Counted from the first letter of the stretch, positions 46,001-55,635 are shown. The stretch: 64,000 bases of DNA from Natronococcus occultus SP4 (GCF_000328685.1 NC_019974.1:3897001-3961000), one strand, 5' to 3'. Numbers and translations: made by a program. Notes: a model not told the origin generated them from the letters alone.

Positions 46001-48210
46001 GGTTCGATCTGGCTGTCACAGTCCGGACAGCGGTAGTCGGGGGTCGTGCGCTCGTTGCAGTCCGGACACCGGTTCTCGAACGTCTCGGTCCCGCAGTTCT
46101 CGCAGCGCTGGCGGCCGATCTGGAGCTCGACGACGCCGGGCGTATCCGACATCGTCTCGGCGTGTTTGGCCGCGTCCGCGACGTTTCGCTGGGGACCGCC
46201 GGCCTCGCCGATGGGAAACAGCGTGTGGACCGGCGGGCTCAGATCCCGGCGCTCCGATTTCTCGGGCCGACCCATCCGATTCCCGACCCGCGTCGGGGCG
46301 CGCTCGCGCACGTCGAAGGGGGCGACCTCGGCGACCGCCTCGATCGCGTTCGCGCCGTCGGGCTCGTCCTCGTGGCCCCACGTCCGAGCCCGTTCGGAGA
46401 GGTCGTCGTCGGACCAGGTGCGTTCGAGCTCGACGGTCGGTTCCTCGAGGACGGCGCCGTCGGCCGACGCGCGCCGGATTTCACAGCCGAGCGAGCGGGC
46501 GAGCGGTCGCCAGTCGTCGACCTCGAGGCGGTCCTCGCGCTGGCGGTGTTCGATCACGATCGTCTCGAGGGCCTCCCGAACGGTGTCGGTGTGCTCGAGG
46601 ACGAGCGTCTCCCCGGCGTTCGTGACGCGGCCGTCCGCGACGGCGTCGGCGAGGGTACAGAAGTTCTCGACCGAGAGGTCGTGCCAGAGGTAGGTGTAGG
46701 CGGGGTGTAACGGCGCGTCGTACTCGGTCGCCCACTCGAGGACGCGGTCGGCGTCGGGATCGGTGAGATCGATCCGGGGGTCGTCCTCGAGGGCCTGGAC
46801 GTCGGCGCCGGCGGCCGCGAGGTCCTGGATCCACCATTCGGGGGTGTAGGAAGCAGGTGCAAGCGGGTGGTTGTTCTCGACGAACTCGCCGTAGTTGACG
46901 AGGTACTCGCCGAGATCGAGGATCTCCTCGACTCCGTTTCTGATCTCTTTGGCCTCTTCGGGGTCGTCGATCCGACGGACGTCTCCGTTCGCGAGTTTGA
47001 CCGTCGGCCCCGCGATCGTGTCGACGGGGACGACGCCGGCGGCCTTCCCGGGTCGTTCGGTCTTGATCTGGGTGCCCGTCGCCAGGAAGTCGTCGACCAG
47101 GTGCATCGCGGCGGGGTGGACGCCGGCGGTCGCGAACCCGTGGTTGCGGGCTCGCCCGTAACGAAGCCTGAACCCGCCCTCAGAACAGGGGTGAGAGAAG
47201 ACTGGGCGGCCGGCGATCAGATCTCGGAGGAACTTCTTCGAGGTCCCGACGCGGGGCGGGCCCGCGGGGTCGTCGCTTTCGTCGAGAGCGTCCTCGTCCT
47301 CGAGGCTTTCGGCCTCGTCCTCGGCGTCCTCGTCCGTTTCGGCGTCGTCGGGCCCGTCCTCGGCGTCGGCCTCGTAGTTCCCGTCGATCAGGTCCTGGAG
47401 CCAGGGCCAGTCGATCTCGTCGAGCGCGGAGGTGTACCGTTGAATCTTCGGCGCCTTCAGCGCGATTCCCTCGGCCAGAACGAGACACATCCCGCCGCGG
47501 GCGTTGTTGGTGTCGACCCGCTCTAGGTCCCGAAAGCCCGAGACCTCCTCGTCGCCAGTGGCCTCTCCATCGAGCATGATCGGGAGGTGCGTGGCGATGA
47601 ACTTCGTCTCCTTGTCCTTGGGGGTGTACTGCAGCCCCGTCTCCTTGTCGTAGAGGCCGATCTCCTCGGCGTAGCGCTCGACCTCTTCCTGGCGTGCGTC
47701 GTACTGTTCGATCCCGACGAGCGCGCGCGTGTAGTCGGCGACGAGCACTGAGAGGGCCTGTGCGGTCCCGCCCGCCGAGCGGATCGGTCCCGCGTAGTAA
47801 ACGTTGACGAACTCGGTGCCGTCGTCGTTCTCGAGGAGTTCGACCTTGTCGATCCCCTCGATCGGTGCGGCGACGACCCCCTCGGTGAGCAGGGCGACCG
47901 CCGTTCGAACCGCACCCTCGACCTTCCCGGCTTTCGTCTCGTAGTCGCCGACCCGTCCCTCCGCGAAGTCCTCGGCGAGTTCCAGCGCCGCCTCCTCGCG
48001 GCTCATCTCACCCTCGAGCTCGCGGACCCGCTCGGCGACGCCGTCGATCCCGAGGATGTTCTCGACGCGGTCGGCCATGTCCTTGGCGACGGGAATCTCG
48101 ACCTCGGGTTCGGGGTCCGCGCCGCGCTCTTTGGCCCGCTCGGCGACGTCGAACGCCGTGTCGAGCTGGGATTCGAGGCGTCGGAAGTAGCGTTCGTCTT
48201 CCTCGCGCAT
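43087..48210 (-). CDS. polC: DNA polymerase D large subunit (DP2) with intein
   Basis: 1707 residues before splicing, about 1199 after removing a 508-residue intein. RSAGGTAQALSVLVADY and FSHPCSEGGFRLRYGRARNHG are DP2 landmarks; a zinc-ribbon block with repeated CxxC (around 670-750), an acidic insert and the catalytic RN-CDGDEDCVMLLLDG follow. The intein interrupts exactly between RN and CDGDEDC. A second zinc finger (CLDCGEKF, CRECGG) lies near the C-terminus. DP2 with the small subunit DP1 forms the archaeal replicative polymerase. A 33-residue frame ends one base before this start. Confidence 0.97.
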   Translation of the reverse strand: MREEDERYFRRLESQLDTAFDVAERAKERGADPEPEVEIPVAKDMADRVENILGIDGVAERVRELEGEMSREEAALELAEDFAEGRVGDYETKAGKVEGAVRTAVALLTEGVVAAPIEGIDKVELLENDDGTEFVNVYYAGPIRSAGGTAQALSVLVADYTRALVGIEQYDARQEEVERYAEEIGLYDKETGLQYTPKDKETKFIATHLPIMLDGEATGDEEVSGFRDLERVDTNNARGGMCLVLAEGIALKAPKIQRYTSALDEIDWPWLQDLIDGNYEADAEDGPDDAETDEDAEDEAESLEDEDALDESDDPAGPPRVGTSKKFLRDLIAGRPVFSHPCSEGGFRLRYGRARNHGFATAGVHPAAMHLVDDFLATGTQIKTERPGKAAGVVPVDTIAGPTVKLANGDVRRIDDPEEAKEIRNGVEEILDLGEYLVNYGEFVENNHPLAPASYTPEWWIQDLAAAGADVQALEDDPRIDLTDPDADRVLEWATEYDAPLHPAYTYLWHDLSVENFCTLADAVADGRVTNAGETLVLEHTDTVREALETIVIEHRQREDRLEVDDWRPLARSLGCEIRRASADGAVLEEPTVELERTWSDDDLSERARTWGHEDEPDGANAIEAVAEVAPFDVRERAPTRVGNRMGRPEKSERRDLSPPVHTLFPIGEAGGPQRNVADAAKHAETMSDTPGVVELQIGRQRCENCGTETFENRCPDCNERTTPDYRCPDCDSQIEPDEAGRVECGRCEVEATCVETREVDLNAQYRDALGSVGERENAFEILKGVKGLTSTTKVPEPIEKGVLRAKHDVSAFKDGTVRYDMTDLPVTAVRASELDVDVGQLQALGYEEDIHGEPLVHEDQLVELKVQDVVLSDGAAEHMIQTAAFIDDLLEQYYGLEPFYELEDRQDLVGELVFGMAPHTSAATVGRVIGFTSAAVGYAHPYFHAAKRRNCFHPRTKVWYRDEADEWHHERIETLVEQRLDDPERDDFGTLVQELDGELAVPSIDDTGTLTEQPIDAVSKHPAPDHLVRLETRSGREITLTPDHEVHVSENGELRSKRAGNLTTEDYAVVPEDLDIVEGTDDPRVFDLLEEFLETDAVDSSRLMIKGLEKDRLYDLFEDRLGEEWDGQFYPLTSTAEQFGLSKKTFSNYLYRESFPAALLLDLFDSREALLEFVPDDVSLGMRRDRTEIDRFVELDERVGTLLGYYAAEGFAREQETPKGRIHQTTICGTETEAREFYVEVLREAFGVEPYRENEAKVTVSGRLLRVFFESVLEAGIFAETKRVPQPIFDASDEVVAAYLRGYFSGDGGVDSNGLLVSATTVSRELKEDVLALLSRLGICGRVTVTDPVPPSEKFPELYAADDSSMTATSYVLEISSEDATRFAETVGFHLTRKDDRLRSQIDAITPRGRRVFDGGAESALVEPISTVEYVESTVDSVYCLTVAETHSLVANNMSQKQCDGDEDCVMLLLDGLLNFSKSFLPDKRGGKMDAPLVMSSRIDPSEIDDEAHNMDIVSQYPREFYLATLEQADPDAVDIQVGEDTLGTDGEYTGFEHTHDVTDIAMGPDLSAYKTLGSMMEKMDAQLELSRKLRAVDETDVAERVIEYHFLPDLIGNLRAFSRQETRCLDCGEKFRRMPLTGDCRECGGRVNLTVHQGSVNKYMQTAIQVADEYDCRDYTKQRLEVLEKSLESIFEDDKNKQSGIEDFM
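43834..45357 (-). other. Intein in polC with LAGLIDADG homing endonuclease, C-terminal Gln
   Basis: Residues 952-1459 of the precursor. Block A is CFHPRTKVWY, block B TPDHEVHV, the two endonuclease motifs are LLGYYAAEG and LRGYFSGDGGVD (both with acidic residue kept), block F is VYCLTVAETHSLVANN. The last residues are MSQKQ, so the usual His-Asn end is Lys-Gln, followed by extein Cys. Gln-ended inteins are known at this same PolC site in Pyrococcus. The endonuclease looks intact. Confidence 0.93.
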
Positions 48211-48211
48211 C

Positions 48212-48313
48212 TCAGAGCCAGCGATCGAACGCGGTCGTCTCGTCGTCCTCGCGCTCGGAGCGAACGGAACGAAGGTCGTACTCGTTCGCAGCGTCGACGG
48301 CTCGATAGGTCAT
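48212..48313 (-). CDS. 33-residue frame coupled to polC
   Basis: ATG 48313 to TGA 48212, starting MTYRAVDAANEYDL and ending FDRWL; acidic and basic residues mixed. The stop ends one base before the polC ATG, as in a coupled pair. CTTTTTCT about 26 bases upstream could be a weak TATA. Too short to judge by composition alone; it could be a leader peptide or chance. Confidence 0.45.
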   Translation of the reverse strand: MTYRAVDAANEYDLRSVRSEREDDETTAFDRWL

Positions 48314-48514
48314 ACGACACTACTGTGGCGGCCGGGAGAAAAAGCGCACCGGTCGCGACCGAGTGCTCTCGTGATCGCGTTCCGGATCTGTACCCGTCCG
48401 TCAGAAGTAGAATTAGTAACTGAGTATTGTGAAAACCCACTCGGAACACGCGAGAACGACAGGCATGTTATACGATCGAGGTGCGATCGACCGATTTCTA
48501 GGGATAAACCAAAA

Positions 48515-48523
48515 CATATATAG
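48515..48523 (+). promoter_or_regulatory. TATA box of the peptide transporter operon
   Basis: CATATATAG ends 27 bases before ATG 48551. It lies in the 237-base divergent gap between polC and the transporter. Confidence 0.6.
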
Positions 48524-48550
48524 TTTGCTGCTACGGCCATTACTGTGAGA

Positions 48551-50224
48551 ATGGCAAACAACCAGCAGGTTTGGACCCGACGGCGAATTCTCGCCTCGGG
48601 TGCCGCGGTCTCCGCCGCGGCCGTTGCAGGGTGCATCGGTGGGAACGGCGACGAGGACGAAGAGGGCGGCGAGATCCTCGACCCCGAGGAGTACGACTAC
48701 GAGCGAGACGAACCGGACGACCCCGACGCCGTCAGCGACGGGACGATGGTCTACACGCAGGAGCTCGAGCGCGACGAGGACTTCGACCCCGTCGTCTCGA
48801 ACGACGCCTACAGCTTCCAGATCATCACGCAGGTGTTCGACGGGCTCTACGAGTTCAACTACGACTACGAACTCGAGCCGAAGGTCGCGGTCGACTTCCC
48901 GGAGGTCGAACGGGACGACACCCGGTATCTCTACGAGATTCACGACGGGATCGAGTTCCACAACGGTGAGGAGCTCACCGCCGAGGACGTCGCCCACTCG
49001 TTTACGGCGCCCGTCGAGGAGGAGACGCCGAACATGTCGGAGTTCGACATGATCGAAGACGTCGAGGTGATCGACGACTACCAGCTCCAGGTCGACCTCG
49101 AGAACCCGTACGGCCCCTGGGAGATGTTCAACCACGCGGTCGAGATCGTTCCGGAGGGGGCCCGGACCGACGACCGCGAGGAGTTCAACCAGAACCCGAT
49201 CGGTTCGGGGCCGTTCGAGTGGAGCGATTTCGAGTTCGGCGAGTTCATCGAGCTCGAGCGGTTCGACGACTACTGGGACGACCCCGTTCCACATCTCCAG
49301 GGGATCCGGTTCGAGGACAACGTCGACGACGCGAGCCGGGTCAGCGAGATGCTCTCCCACGACACCGACGCGATCGGCGACGTTCCCAACGACGACTGGG
49401 ACGAGCTCGAGGGCGAGGACGACATCAGCGTTCACGTCACCGAGAGTCCGTCGGTAACGTACATCTTCTTCAACACCAACGAGGGTGCGGGGACGGCCGA
49501 TCCGAACGTTCGCCGGGGGATCGCCCACGCGTTCTCGATGCAGGATTACGTCGAGACGTACCTGAACAACGCCGCGATCCCGCTGGTGACACCGACGTCC
49601 CGGATCACCAACGACCTGTGGGATTTCCCGATCGACGAGTGGGAAGAAGACGTCTATCCCGAATACGATCCCGAGCAGGCCGAGGAGCTGCTCGACGAGC
49701 ACGCGCCCGACGACTGGAACCCGACGTTCATGGCGCCCGACGACGAGCGGGCGACCCTCGCCGAGCGCGTCGCGACCCGCCTCGACGAGATCGGCTACGA
49801 TATGGAGGTCCAGACGATGGACTTCGGCGCCATGCTCGAGCAGACGATCTACAGCGAGGCCAACCCCGACGACTACGAGCTGTACATCCTCGGCTGGACC
49901 GGCGGCCCGGACCCGGACCAGTACCTCTACTCGCTGTTCCACGAGAGCATGGAGGAGCTGAACAACGGCCACCACTACGAGGGACGCGACGACTTCCACG
50001 ACAGAATCGTCGAAGCACGCCAGTCCGCCGACGACGACGAGCGCGAGGAGCTCTACATCGGAATCATCGAGGAGATCCTCGAGGAGCTGCCGGCGCTACC
50101 GGCCTACACCGAGCACAACTCGATGGCGACCGGCGAGCAGATCAGGGATATGCACGTCCATCCACAGATGCAGTACAACCCTAACCTCGTCTCCGACGAG
50201 AGCAACGTCTGGGTCGACGACTAA
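48551..50224 (+). CDS. dppA: Peptide ABC transporter substrate-binding lipoprotein
   Basis: 557 residues. TRRRILASGAAVSAAAVAGC is a Tat signal with lipobox ending at the Cys that becomes lipidated (about residue 29). The mature part matches the SBP_bac_5 family: GLYEFNYDYELEPKVA, LYEIHDGIEFHNGEELTAEDVAHSF and NPIGSGPFEW. It captures peptides or similar ligands outside the membrane. A GTG at 48545 is another possible start. First of five genes. Confidence 0.94.
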   Translation: MANNQQVWTRRRILASGAAVSAAAVAGCIGGNGDEDEEGGEILDPEEYDYERDEPDDPDAVSDGTMVYTQELERDEDFDPVVSNDAYSFQIITQVFDGLYEFNYDYELEPKVAVDFPEVERDDTRYLYEIHDGIEFHNGEELTAEDVAHSFTAPVEEETPNMSEFDMIEDVEVIDDYQLQVDLENPYGPWEMFNHAVEIVPEGARTDDREEFNQNPIGSGPFEWSDFEFGEFIELERFDDYWDDPVPHLQGIRFEDNVDDASRVSEMLSHDTDAIGDVPNDDWDELEGEDDISVHVTESPSVTYIFFNTNEGAGTADPNVRRGIAHAFSMQDYVETYLNNAAIPLVTPTSRITNDLWDFPIDEWEEDVYPEYDPEQAEELLDEHAPDDWNPTFMAPDDERATLAERVATRLDEIGYDMEVQTMDFGAMLEQTIYSEANPDDYELYILGWTGGPDPDQYLYSLFHESMEELNNGHHYEGRDDFHDRIVEARQSADDDEREELYIGIIEEILEELPALPAYTEHNSMATGEQIRDMHVHPQMQYNPNLVSDESNVWVDD

Positions 50225-50305
50225 TCAGTTCGACGACCCGAATAGAACAGAAACGAAAATACCTACATACCCCTTTCCGACAACTACTGATAGCACGATA
50301 TCCAG

Positions 50306-51307
50306 ATGGGACTACTTCGTTACACGCTGTACCGGCTCGTTCAGGCGGTTCCCGTACTGATCGGTATCACGATCATTACGTTTCTCCTCGCGAACTCGGC
50401 GCCGGGTGATCCGGTCCGGCTCATGCTACAGGGCCAGGAGGTCGACGAGGAGCTGATTCAGACCATCGAGCAGCGGTACGGTCTCGATCAACCGCTTCAC
50501 GAGCGGTATCTGACGTATATGAGCGGTCTCGTACAGGGCGATTTCGGACACAGCATTCACTACAACGAACCGGTGTCGGATCTCATGTGGAGCCGGCTCG
50601 GGCCGACGCTGTTGCTCGTTCTCTCGGCGTACGCGTTCGCGGTCGTCACCGCGATTCCGCTCGGAATCCTGGCGGCGACGAAACGAAACGAGCCGACCGA
50701 CCACGTCTCCCGTATCGTGGCGCTGCTCGGTGTGAGCACCCCGTCGTTCTGGATCGGGATCATGCTGATCCTGCTCTTTGCCGTCCAGCTCGGCTGGTTC
50801 CCTTCGACCGGGCTCGTCTATCCGTGGTGGGGCCCCGAGGGGTACGACTGGATCGACACGTGGCCCGAGTTGCTCTACCAGACGGCGTTGCACCTGTTGC
50901 TCCCGATGATCGCTCTCGGGACGTTACAGATGGCGACGCTGATGCGCGTCGAACGCACACAGATGATCGAGTCGCTGCAGGGCGAGTACGTCAAGCTCGC
51001 GCGTGCCTACGGTGTTCCGGAGCGGACGATCCTCCGGAAACACGCGTTCCAGAACGCCCAGCTGCCGATCATCACGATCATCGGACTGAACCTCTCGACG
51101 GCGCTTGGCGGGGCAGTCCTGATCGAGTACGTCTTCAACATCAACGGGATGGGGCGGCTGTTCATCGAGGCGATCCAGACGCTCGACTACCAGCTAATCA
51201 TGGGGATCACGATCGTGATCGGGACGATGTTCGTCATCGGCGTGATCATCACGGACATCTCCTACGCCTACATCGATCCCCGCGTCACCTACGGTGAGGA
51301 GGAGTAA
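50306..51307 (+). CDS. dppB: Peptide ABC transporter permease, first subunit
   Basis: 333 residues with six hydrophobic segments. FLLANSAPGDPVRLML near the N-terminus and the EAA-type loop KLARAYGVPERTILRKHAF mark the DppB/OppB family. It forms half the membrane channel with the next gene product. An 81-base gap follows dppA. Confidence 0.95.
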   Translation: MGLLRYTLYRLVQAVPVLIGITIITFLLANSAPGDPVRLMLQGQEVDEELIQTIEQRYGLDQPLHERYLTYMSGLVQGDFGHSIHYNEPVSDLMWSRLGPTLLLVLSAYAFAVVTAIPLGILAATKRNEPTDHVSRIVALLGVSTPSFWIGIMLILLFAVQLGWFPSTGLVYPWWGPEGYDWIDTWPELLYQTALHLLLPMIALGTLQMATLMRVERTQMIESLQGEYVKLARAYGVPERTILRKHAFQNAQLPIITIIGLNLSTALGGAVLIEYVFNINGMGRLFIEAIQTLDYQLIMGITIVIGTMFVIGVIITDISYAYIDPRVTYGEEE

Positions 51308-51310
51308 ACG

Positions 51311-52309
51311 ATGGCGATAGGCGAATCTCAGATGGGGGACGAATCGGGCCCCTCCGAGGAGGTCGAGGCGAAGTTCGGGTGGCGCTACACCCTGAAGAAG
51401 GTGATGGACGACGCGACCGCACGGTGGGGGCTGTACATCGTCGCGGTCGTGATCGTGATCTCGGCGTACACGATGGTCGACAGCAACCTCTCTCGGATCA
51501 CGTTCGGGATGGTGTCGGACTTTACGTTCGCCGAGGCACTACCGATCTTCGATCACCCCGAGCGCATCCCGCCACCGGGCGAGGGCGAGAGCCACGTACC
51601 GCCGGCGTTCCACGCCGACGGATCGATGGCCCACCCGCTGGGCACCGACGCCGACGGCCGCGACTACTTCACCAGAATCGTCTACGGCGCGCAGGTGTCG
51701 GTCAGCGTCGGCATCGTTTCGACGCTGATCGGATTCGTCGGCGGGACGATCGTCGGCGCGGTCGCGGGCTTTTACGGCGGAAAGATCGACGACGTCCTCA
51801 TGCGGGCCGTCGAGACGGTCTACGCCATCCCTCCGCTGATCCTCATCATCGTCTTCACCGTGTTCGTCAGCGGCGGCAGCCCCGACATCACCTACGCGAT
51901 ACTGGGCGTCGGGATCACGTTCATTCCGGTGTTTGCCCGCATCATCCGCAGCGAGGTGCTCTCGATCCGCGAGATGGATTACATCGAGGCCGCCAGGGCC
52001 TCGGGGGTCAAAAACCGGAACATCATCCTCCGGCACGTGATCCCGAACAGCTTCGCGCCGGTGTTGGTCTACGCGACGCTCCAGATCGGCGTCACGATCC
52101 TGATCGTCGCCGGCCTCTCGTTCCTGGGGTACGGCGCCCAGCCGCCGACGCCGGACTGGGGCGAGATGCTGAACGTCTCGCACGGGTATATGCACGCGAA
52201 CGTCTGGCTGAGCGTCTGGCCGGGCCTTGCCATCCTCGTCACCATCATGGGGTTCAACCTCTTCGGCGACGGCCTGCAGGACGCGCTCGATCCGCGACTC
52301 AAGAACTAA
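51311..52309 (+). CDS. dppC: Peptide ABC transporter permease, second subunit
   Basis: 332 residues. LGTDADGRDYFTRIVYGAQVSVSVG and the EAA loop DYIEAARASGVKNRNIILRHV identify DppC/OppC. The N-terminal cytoplasmic part is followed by about six helices. It begins three bases after the dppB stop with a GAGGAG site upstream. Confidence 0.95.
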   Translation: MAIGESQMGDESGPSEEVEAKFGWRYTLKKVMDDATARWGLYIVAVVIVISAYTMVDSNLSRITFGMVSDFTFAEALPIFDHPERIPPPGEGESHVPPAFHADGSMAHPLGTDADGRDYFTRIVYGAQVSVSVGIVSTLIGFVGGTIVGAVAGFYGGKIDDVLMRAVETVYAIPPLILIIVFTVFVSGGSPDITYAILGVGITFIPVFARIIRSEVLSIREMDYIEAARASGVKNRNIILRHVIPNSFAPVLVYATLQIGVTILIVAGLSFLGYGAQPPTPDWGEMLNVSHGYMHANVWLSVWPGLAILVTIMGFNLFGDGLQDALDPRLKN

Positions 52310-52310
52310 C

Positions 52311-53426
52311 ATGAGCTCCGAACCACTACTTCGCGTCGAGAATCTCAAGACGCAGTTCTTTACGGACGCTGGCACAGTACGCGCAGTCGACGGGATCTCT
52401 TTCGAGGTCCACGAGGGCGAGATCGTCGGCCTCGTCGGCGAGTCGGGGGCTGGCAAATCGGTCGCCTCGATGAGCCTGTTACGACTCGTCGAGAACCCCG
52501 GCGAGATCGTCGCCGGCGAGATCACCTACAAGGGTGAGACGATCTTCGGCCTCGAGGAGGGTTCCGATGGCGACCTCCGCGAGCGCGAGGACATGCTCTC
52601 GAACGAGGCGGTCCGGGATCGGATCCGGGGTAACGAGATCGCCGTCATCTTCCAGGATCCGATGGAGTCGCTCAATCCCGTGTTCACGGTCGGGGGGCAG
52701 CTCCGCGAGTTCATCGAGCTCAACCGTGACCTCTCGGGGGCGGAAGCAAAGGAGGAGGCGATCGAGATGCTCCGGGAAGTCGGTATCCCCGATCCCGAGG
52801 AGCGCTACGAGGAGTACCCCCACCAGTTCTCGGGCGGGATGCGCCAGCGCGTATTGATCGCGATGGCGCTTGCCTGCGAGCCGAACCTCATCATCGCCGA
52901 CGAGCCGACGACGGCCTTGGACGTCACCGTCGAGGGCCAGATCATCGACCTCGTCGACGACCTCCAGGAGAAGTACAACACGAGCTTCATCTGGGTCACC
53001 CACGACATGGGCGTCGTCGCGGAGATCTGCGACCGGGTCAACGTCATGTATCTCGGCGAGATCATCGAGCAGGCGCCGGTGGACGAGCTGTTTCACGACA
53101 CCAAACACCCCTACACGCAGGCACTGTTGAACTCGATGCCCCGACCCGACCGGACCGTCGAGGAGCTCGAACCCATCGAGGGCGTGATGCCCGAAGCGAT
53201 ATCACCGCCCTCGGGCTGTCGGTTCCACCCGCGCTGTCCGGACGCCAGGGAGGTCTGCCAGCGAGTCCACCCCGAGCCCAAGGAGGTCGCCCGAGCCGAC
53301 GGCCACCCGCACAACGCGGCCTGTGTCAAACACGACGTCTTCGACGTCGGCTACGACGAGAGCCCGCCCTTCGAGGAGGAGCCACAGCTAACCGCGGGGA
53401 CGCCGGGAGGTGAGGACGGTGAGTAG
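52311..53426 (+). CDS. dppD: Peptide ABC transporter ATPase DppD
   Basis: 371 residues from [14 protein letters not shown]. Walker A GESGAGKS, signature SGGMRQR, Walker [12 protein letters not shown] and the C-terminal oligopeptide-transporter domain with [14 protein letters not shown]. It drives uptake with DppF. ATG 52311 lies one base after the dppC stop. Confidence 0.95.
   Translation: MSSEPLLRVENLKTQFFTDAGTVRAVDGISFEVHEGEIVGLVGESGAGKSVASMSLLRLVENPGEIVAGEITYKGETIFGLEEGSDGDLREREDMLSNEAVRDRIRGNEIAVIFQDPMESLNPVFTVGGQLREFIELNRDLSGAEAKEEAIEMLREVGIPDPEERYEEYPHQFSGGMRQRVLIAMALACEPNLIIADEPTTALDVTVEGQIIDLVDDLQEKYNTSFIWVTHDMGVVAEICDRVNVMYLGEIIEQAPVDELFHDTKHPYTQALLNSMPRPDRTVEELEPIEGVMPEAISPPSGCRFHPRCPDAREVCQRVHPEPKEVARADGHPHNAACVKHDVFDVGYDESPPFEEEPQLTAGTPGGEDGE
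53406..53413 (+). promoter_or_regulatory. Shine-Dalgarno site that sets the dppF start
   Basis: GGAGGTGA lies five bases before GTG 53419. The earlier GTG at 53410 is part of this site and so is not the start. Confidence 0.55.
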
Positions 53427-54738
53427 TCCCGTCGGCTCCGGAGCGACCGGCGAGGAGCCGCTGCTCCGGGTCCGAAACCTCAAGAAGTACTTCAATCAGG
53501 ACTCGGGGCTCCTGAGCGGGATCTCCTTCGATTCGGACCAGTTTCCGCCGATCGACGTCGGCCAACAGCGGGTCAAGGCCGTCGACGACGTCGACTTCGA
53601 GATCCGACGGGGCGAAACCCTGGGACTCGTCGGCGAGTCCGGCTGCGGGAAGAGTACACTCGGGCGAACCCTGCTGCGTTTGCTCGAGCCGACGGAGGGA
53701 ACGATCGACTTCAAGGGCGAGGACTTGGCGGAGTTAAGCGGCGAGGAGCTCCGCCAGAAGCGCTCGGAGATTCAGATGATCTTCCAGGATCCCCAGGCCT
53801 CGCTCGATCCGCGGATGAAGATCGGCCAGATCGTCGAAGAGCCGATGCGCGCCCACGGAATGTTGGACGACGAGGGTCGCGAGCAACGCGCGAAGATGCT
53901 GCTCGAGAAGGTCGGGCTCGACCCCCACCACTACAACCGCCACCCCCACGCGTTCTCCGGCGGGCAGCGCCAGCGGGTCAACCTCGCTCGAGCGCTGTCG
54001 GTCGATCCGGAGTTTATCGTCTGTGACGAGCCCGTCTCGGCGCTGGACGTCTCGATCCAGGCCCAGGTGCTGAACACGATGGAGGAGCTCCAGGAGGAGT
54101 TCGGTCTGACCTACCTCTTTATCGCCCACGACCTCTCGGTGATTCGGCATATCTCCGATCGGGTCGCCGTGATGTATCTGGGCAACATCGTCGAGCTCGC
54201 GGACAAGGAGGAGCTGTTCGAGAACCCCCAGCACCCCTACACGAGGGCGCTGCTCGACTCGATCCCCGTTCCCGATCCGCGGGAGCGAGACGCCCGGGGC
54301 GTCCTCGAGGGCGAGGTACCGAGTCCGGTCGATCCGCCCTCCGGCTGTCGATTCCGGACCCGGTGTCCACGGCTGATCGCCCCCGAGGAGTACGAGCTGA
54401 CCGACGAGGAGTGGGCCCACACCCGGACGTTCATGCGCGCGGTCAAACGCCGGACCCTCGAGCCGATGTCGGCCGACGAGCTCCGCCGGGAGTTCTTCGG
54501 CGGGGAGCTCCCCCGCGGCGAGGCCGGCGAGATCGTCGCGGAGGCGATCGACCTCCTCGAGACCGATCCCGAGTCGGCGGCGGTCGCCGACGACCACGAG
54601 GACTGGGAGGAGGCCCGTGAGCTCCTGCTCGAGTCGTTCGCCCGTCGAAGCATCTGTGCAACCGAGCGGCCGGCCTACGAGCTCGAACCCGAGTACGGCA
54701 CCGATCCCCACTTCGCGGCCTGTCACCTCCACCGCTAA
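53419..54738 (+). CDS. dppF: Peptide ABC transporter ATPase DppF
   Basis: 439 residues from GTG, overlapping dppD by eight bases. Walker A GESGCGKS, signature SGGQRQR, Walker [11 protein letters not shown] and a domain with [10 protein letters not shown]. The C-terminus carries about 110 extra residues ([20 protein letters not shown] and on, ending with another Cys, His and Arg cluster), a feature seen in haloarchaeal members. Second ATPase of the importer. Confidence 0.93.
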   Translation: MSSPVGSGATGEEPLLRVRNLKKYFNQDSGLLSGISFDSDQFPPIDVGQQRVKAVDDVDFEIRRGETLGLVGESGCGKSTLGRTLLRLLEPTEGTIDFKGEDLAELSGEELRQKRSEIQMIFQDPQASLDPRMKIGQIVEEPMRAHGMLDDEGREQRAKMLLEKVGLDPHHYNRHPHAFSGGQRQRVNLARALSVDPEFIVCDEPVSALDVSIQAQVLNTMEELQEEFGLTYLFIAHDLSVIRHISDRVAVMYLGNIVELADKEELFENPQHPYTRALLDSIPVPDPRERDARGVLEGEVPSPVDPPSGCRFRTRCPRLIAPEEYELTDEEWAHTRTFMRAVKRRTLEPMSADELRREFFGGELPRGEAGEIVAEAIDLLETDPESAAVADDHEDWEEARELLLESFARRSICATERPAYELEPEYGTDPHFAACHLHR

Positions 54739-54853
54739 TCGCGGCCGGTGGGTTCCGATTCGGGAGTTTCGAGTCGCAAGCCATCGGCTCGCTCGCACTC
54801 CGTTTCGGCGCCGTTTGGGAAGCCGAGACGTATCCCGTGCGAATTATTCTACA

Positions 54854-54883
54854 ACACCATTGTTGGTGGCATAAACTCTTAAG
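54854..54883 (+). promoter_or_regulatory. Inverted repeat and TATA element after the dpp operon
   Basis: Overlapping inverted repeats CAACA/TGTTG and CACCA/TGGTG lie at about 54852-54868. CTCTTAAG (54876-54883) is 27 bases before ATG 54910, so it fits as promoter of the small gene there. Confidence 0.4.
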
Positions 54884-54909
54884 CGGCCGGCCTCATTATT
54901 AACTCGTGA

Positions 54910-55065
54910 ATGAGTAAGATTATGTCCGTCCTGACGACGACCGCCGTGTTCGGCACCAAAGTACGACGAGCAATCGACAACTCGCCGGAGTTCACCGGCG
55001 TTCAGACGAGCGACGACGGCCGACCGGAGACGCAGGCTCCGGCCGGCGGCATGCTGACGGGGTAG
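54910..55065 (+). CDS. 51-residue protein, function unknown
   Basis: ATG 54910 to TAG 55065, starting MSKIMSVLTTTAVFG and ending PAGGMLTG. Hydrophobic N-terminus of about 15 residues then a polar tail (RRAIDNSPEFTGVQTSDDGR). It has a promoter element at leaderless distance. Not recognised, but codon positions look coding (G/C in third positions). Confidence 0.55.
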   Translation: MSKIMSVLTTTAVFGTKVRRAIDNSPEFTGVQTSDDGRPETQAPAGGMLTG

Positions 55066-55077
55066 ACGAAGACGTCC

Positions 55078-55578
55078 CTACCGGATCGCAACCGTGGTGG
55101 TATCGCTCGGCGTGTACGCGTCCTCGTGGGTGGCGACGAAAACCCGAAGTTCGTACTCACCGGGGTCGGGGACGACCGACTCGCGGAGGGCGTCCTCGCG
55201 ATGCCGTTCGAACCGACCGTTCCACGTGAACGACGTTCGTTTTCGTTCTCCGCCGCCAAAGGAGAAGGAGCTTGGCCGGCTACGGGTGTAGCGGTTCTCG
55301 TCGCTGGCCTCGAGTTGGCCGTCGATCGTCCACCCCCAGCGGCGTTGCTCGGGGGTCGGGATGTCGATCGGTACCGGCAGCGGGTTCTTGAACTCGACGG
55401 TGATCTCGACCGGTTCGTCGCGGTCGTACGTCCGTTGGTCGGTCTCGACGGAGACACGAAGCAGCCGTCGAGCCAGCGCTGTCGGAACCAGCGCGGCGAG
55501 GACGTTCGCGGTCGTGTACCGGGAGTCGTCGGCGTCGGATCCGTCGGTCCGATCGCTCCGGGGGCGCGGTCCAACCAT
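55078..55578 (-). CDS. Beta-sandwich protein, function unknown
   Basis: 166 residues. The core LLRVSVETDQRTYDRDEPVEITVEFKNPLPVPIDI and GEYELRVFVATHEDAY looks like a single immunoglobulin-like (BsuPI- or bacterial-adhesin-like) domain. A hydrophobic patch (NVLAALVPTALA) near residue 25 may anchor it weakly. No function known. Confidence 0.7.
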   Translation of the reverse strand: MVGPRPRSDRTDGSDADDSRYTTANVLAALVPTALARRLLRVSVETDQRTYDRDEPVEITVEFKNPLPVPIDIPTPEQRRWGWTIDGQLEASDENRYTRSRPSSFSFGGGERKRTSFTWNGRFERHREDALRESVVPDPGEYELRVFVATHEDAYTPSDTTTVAIR

Positions 55579-55635
55579 CTACCGAAAACGAACGGCCGGA
55601 GGAGCAAGTACTGTACGGAGGCGACGCGAACCGCC

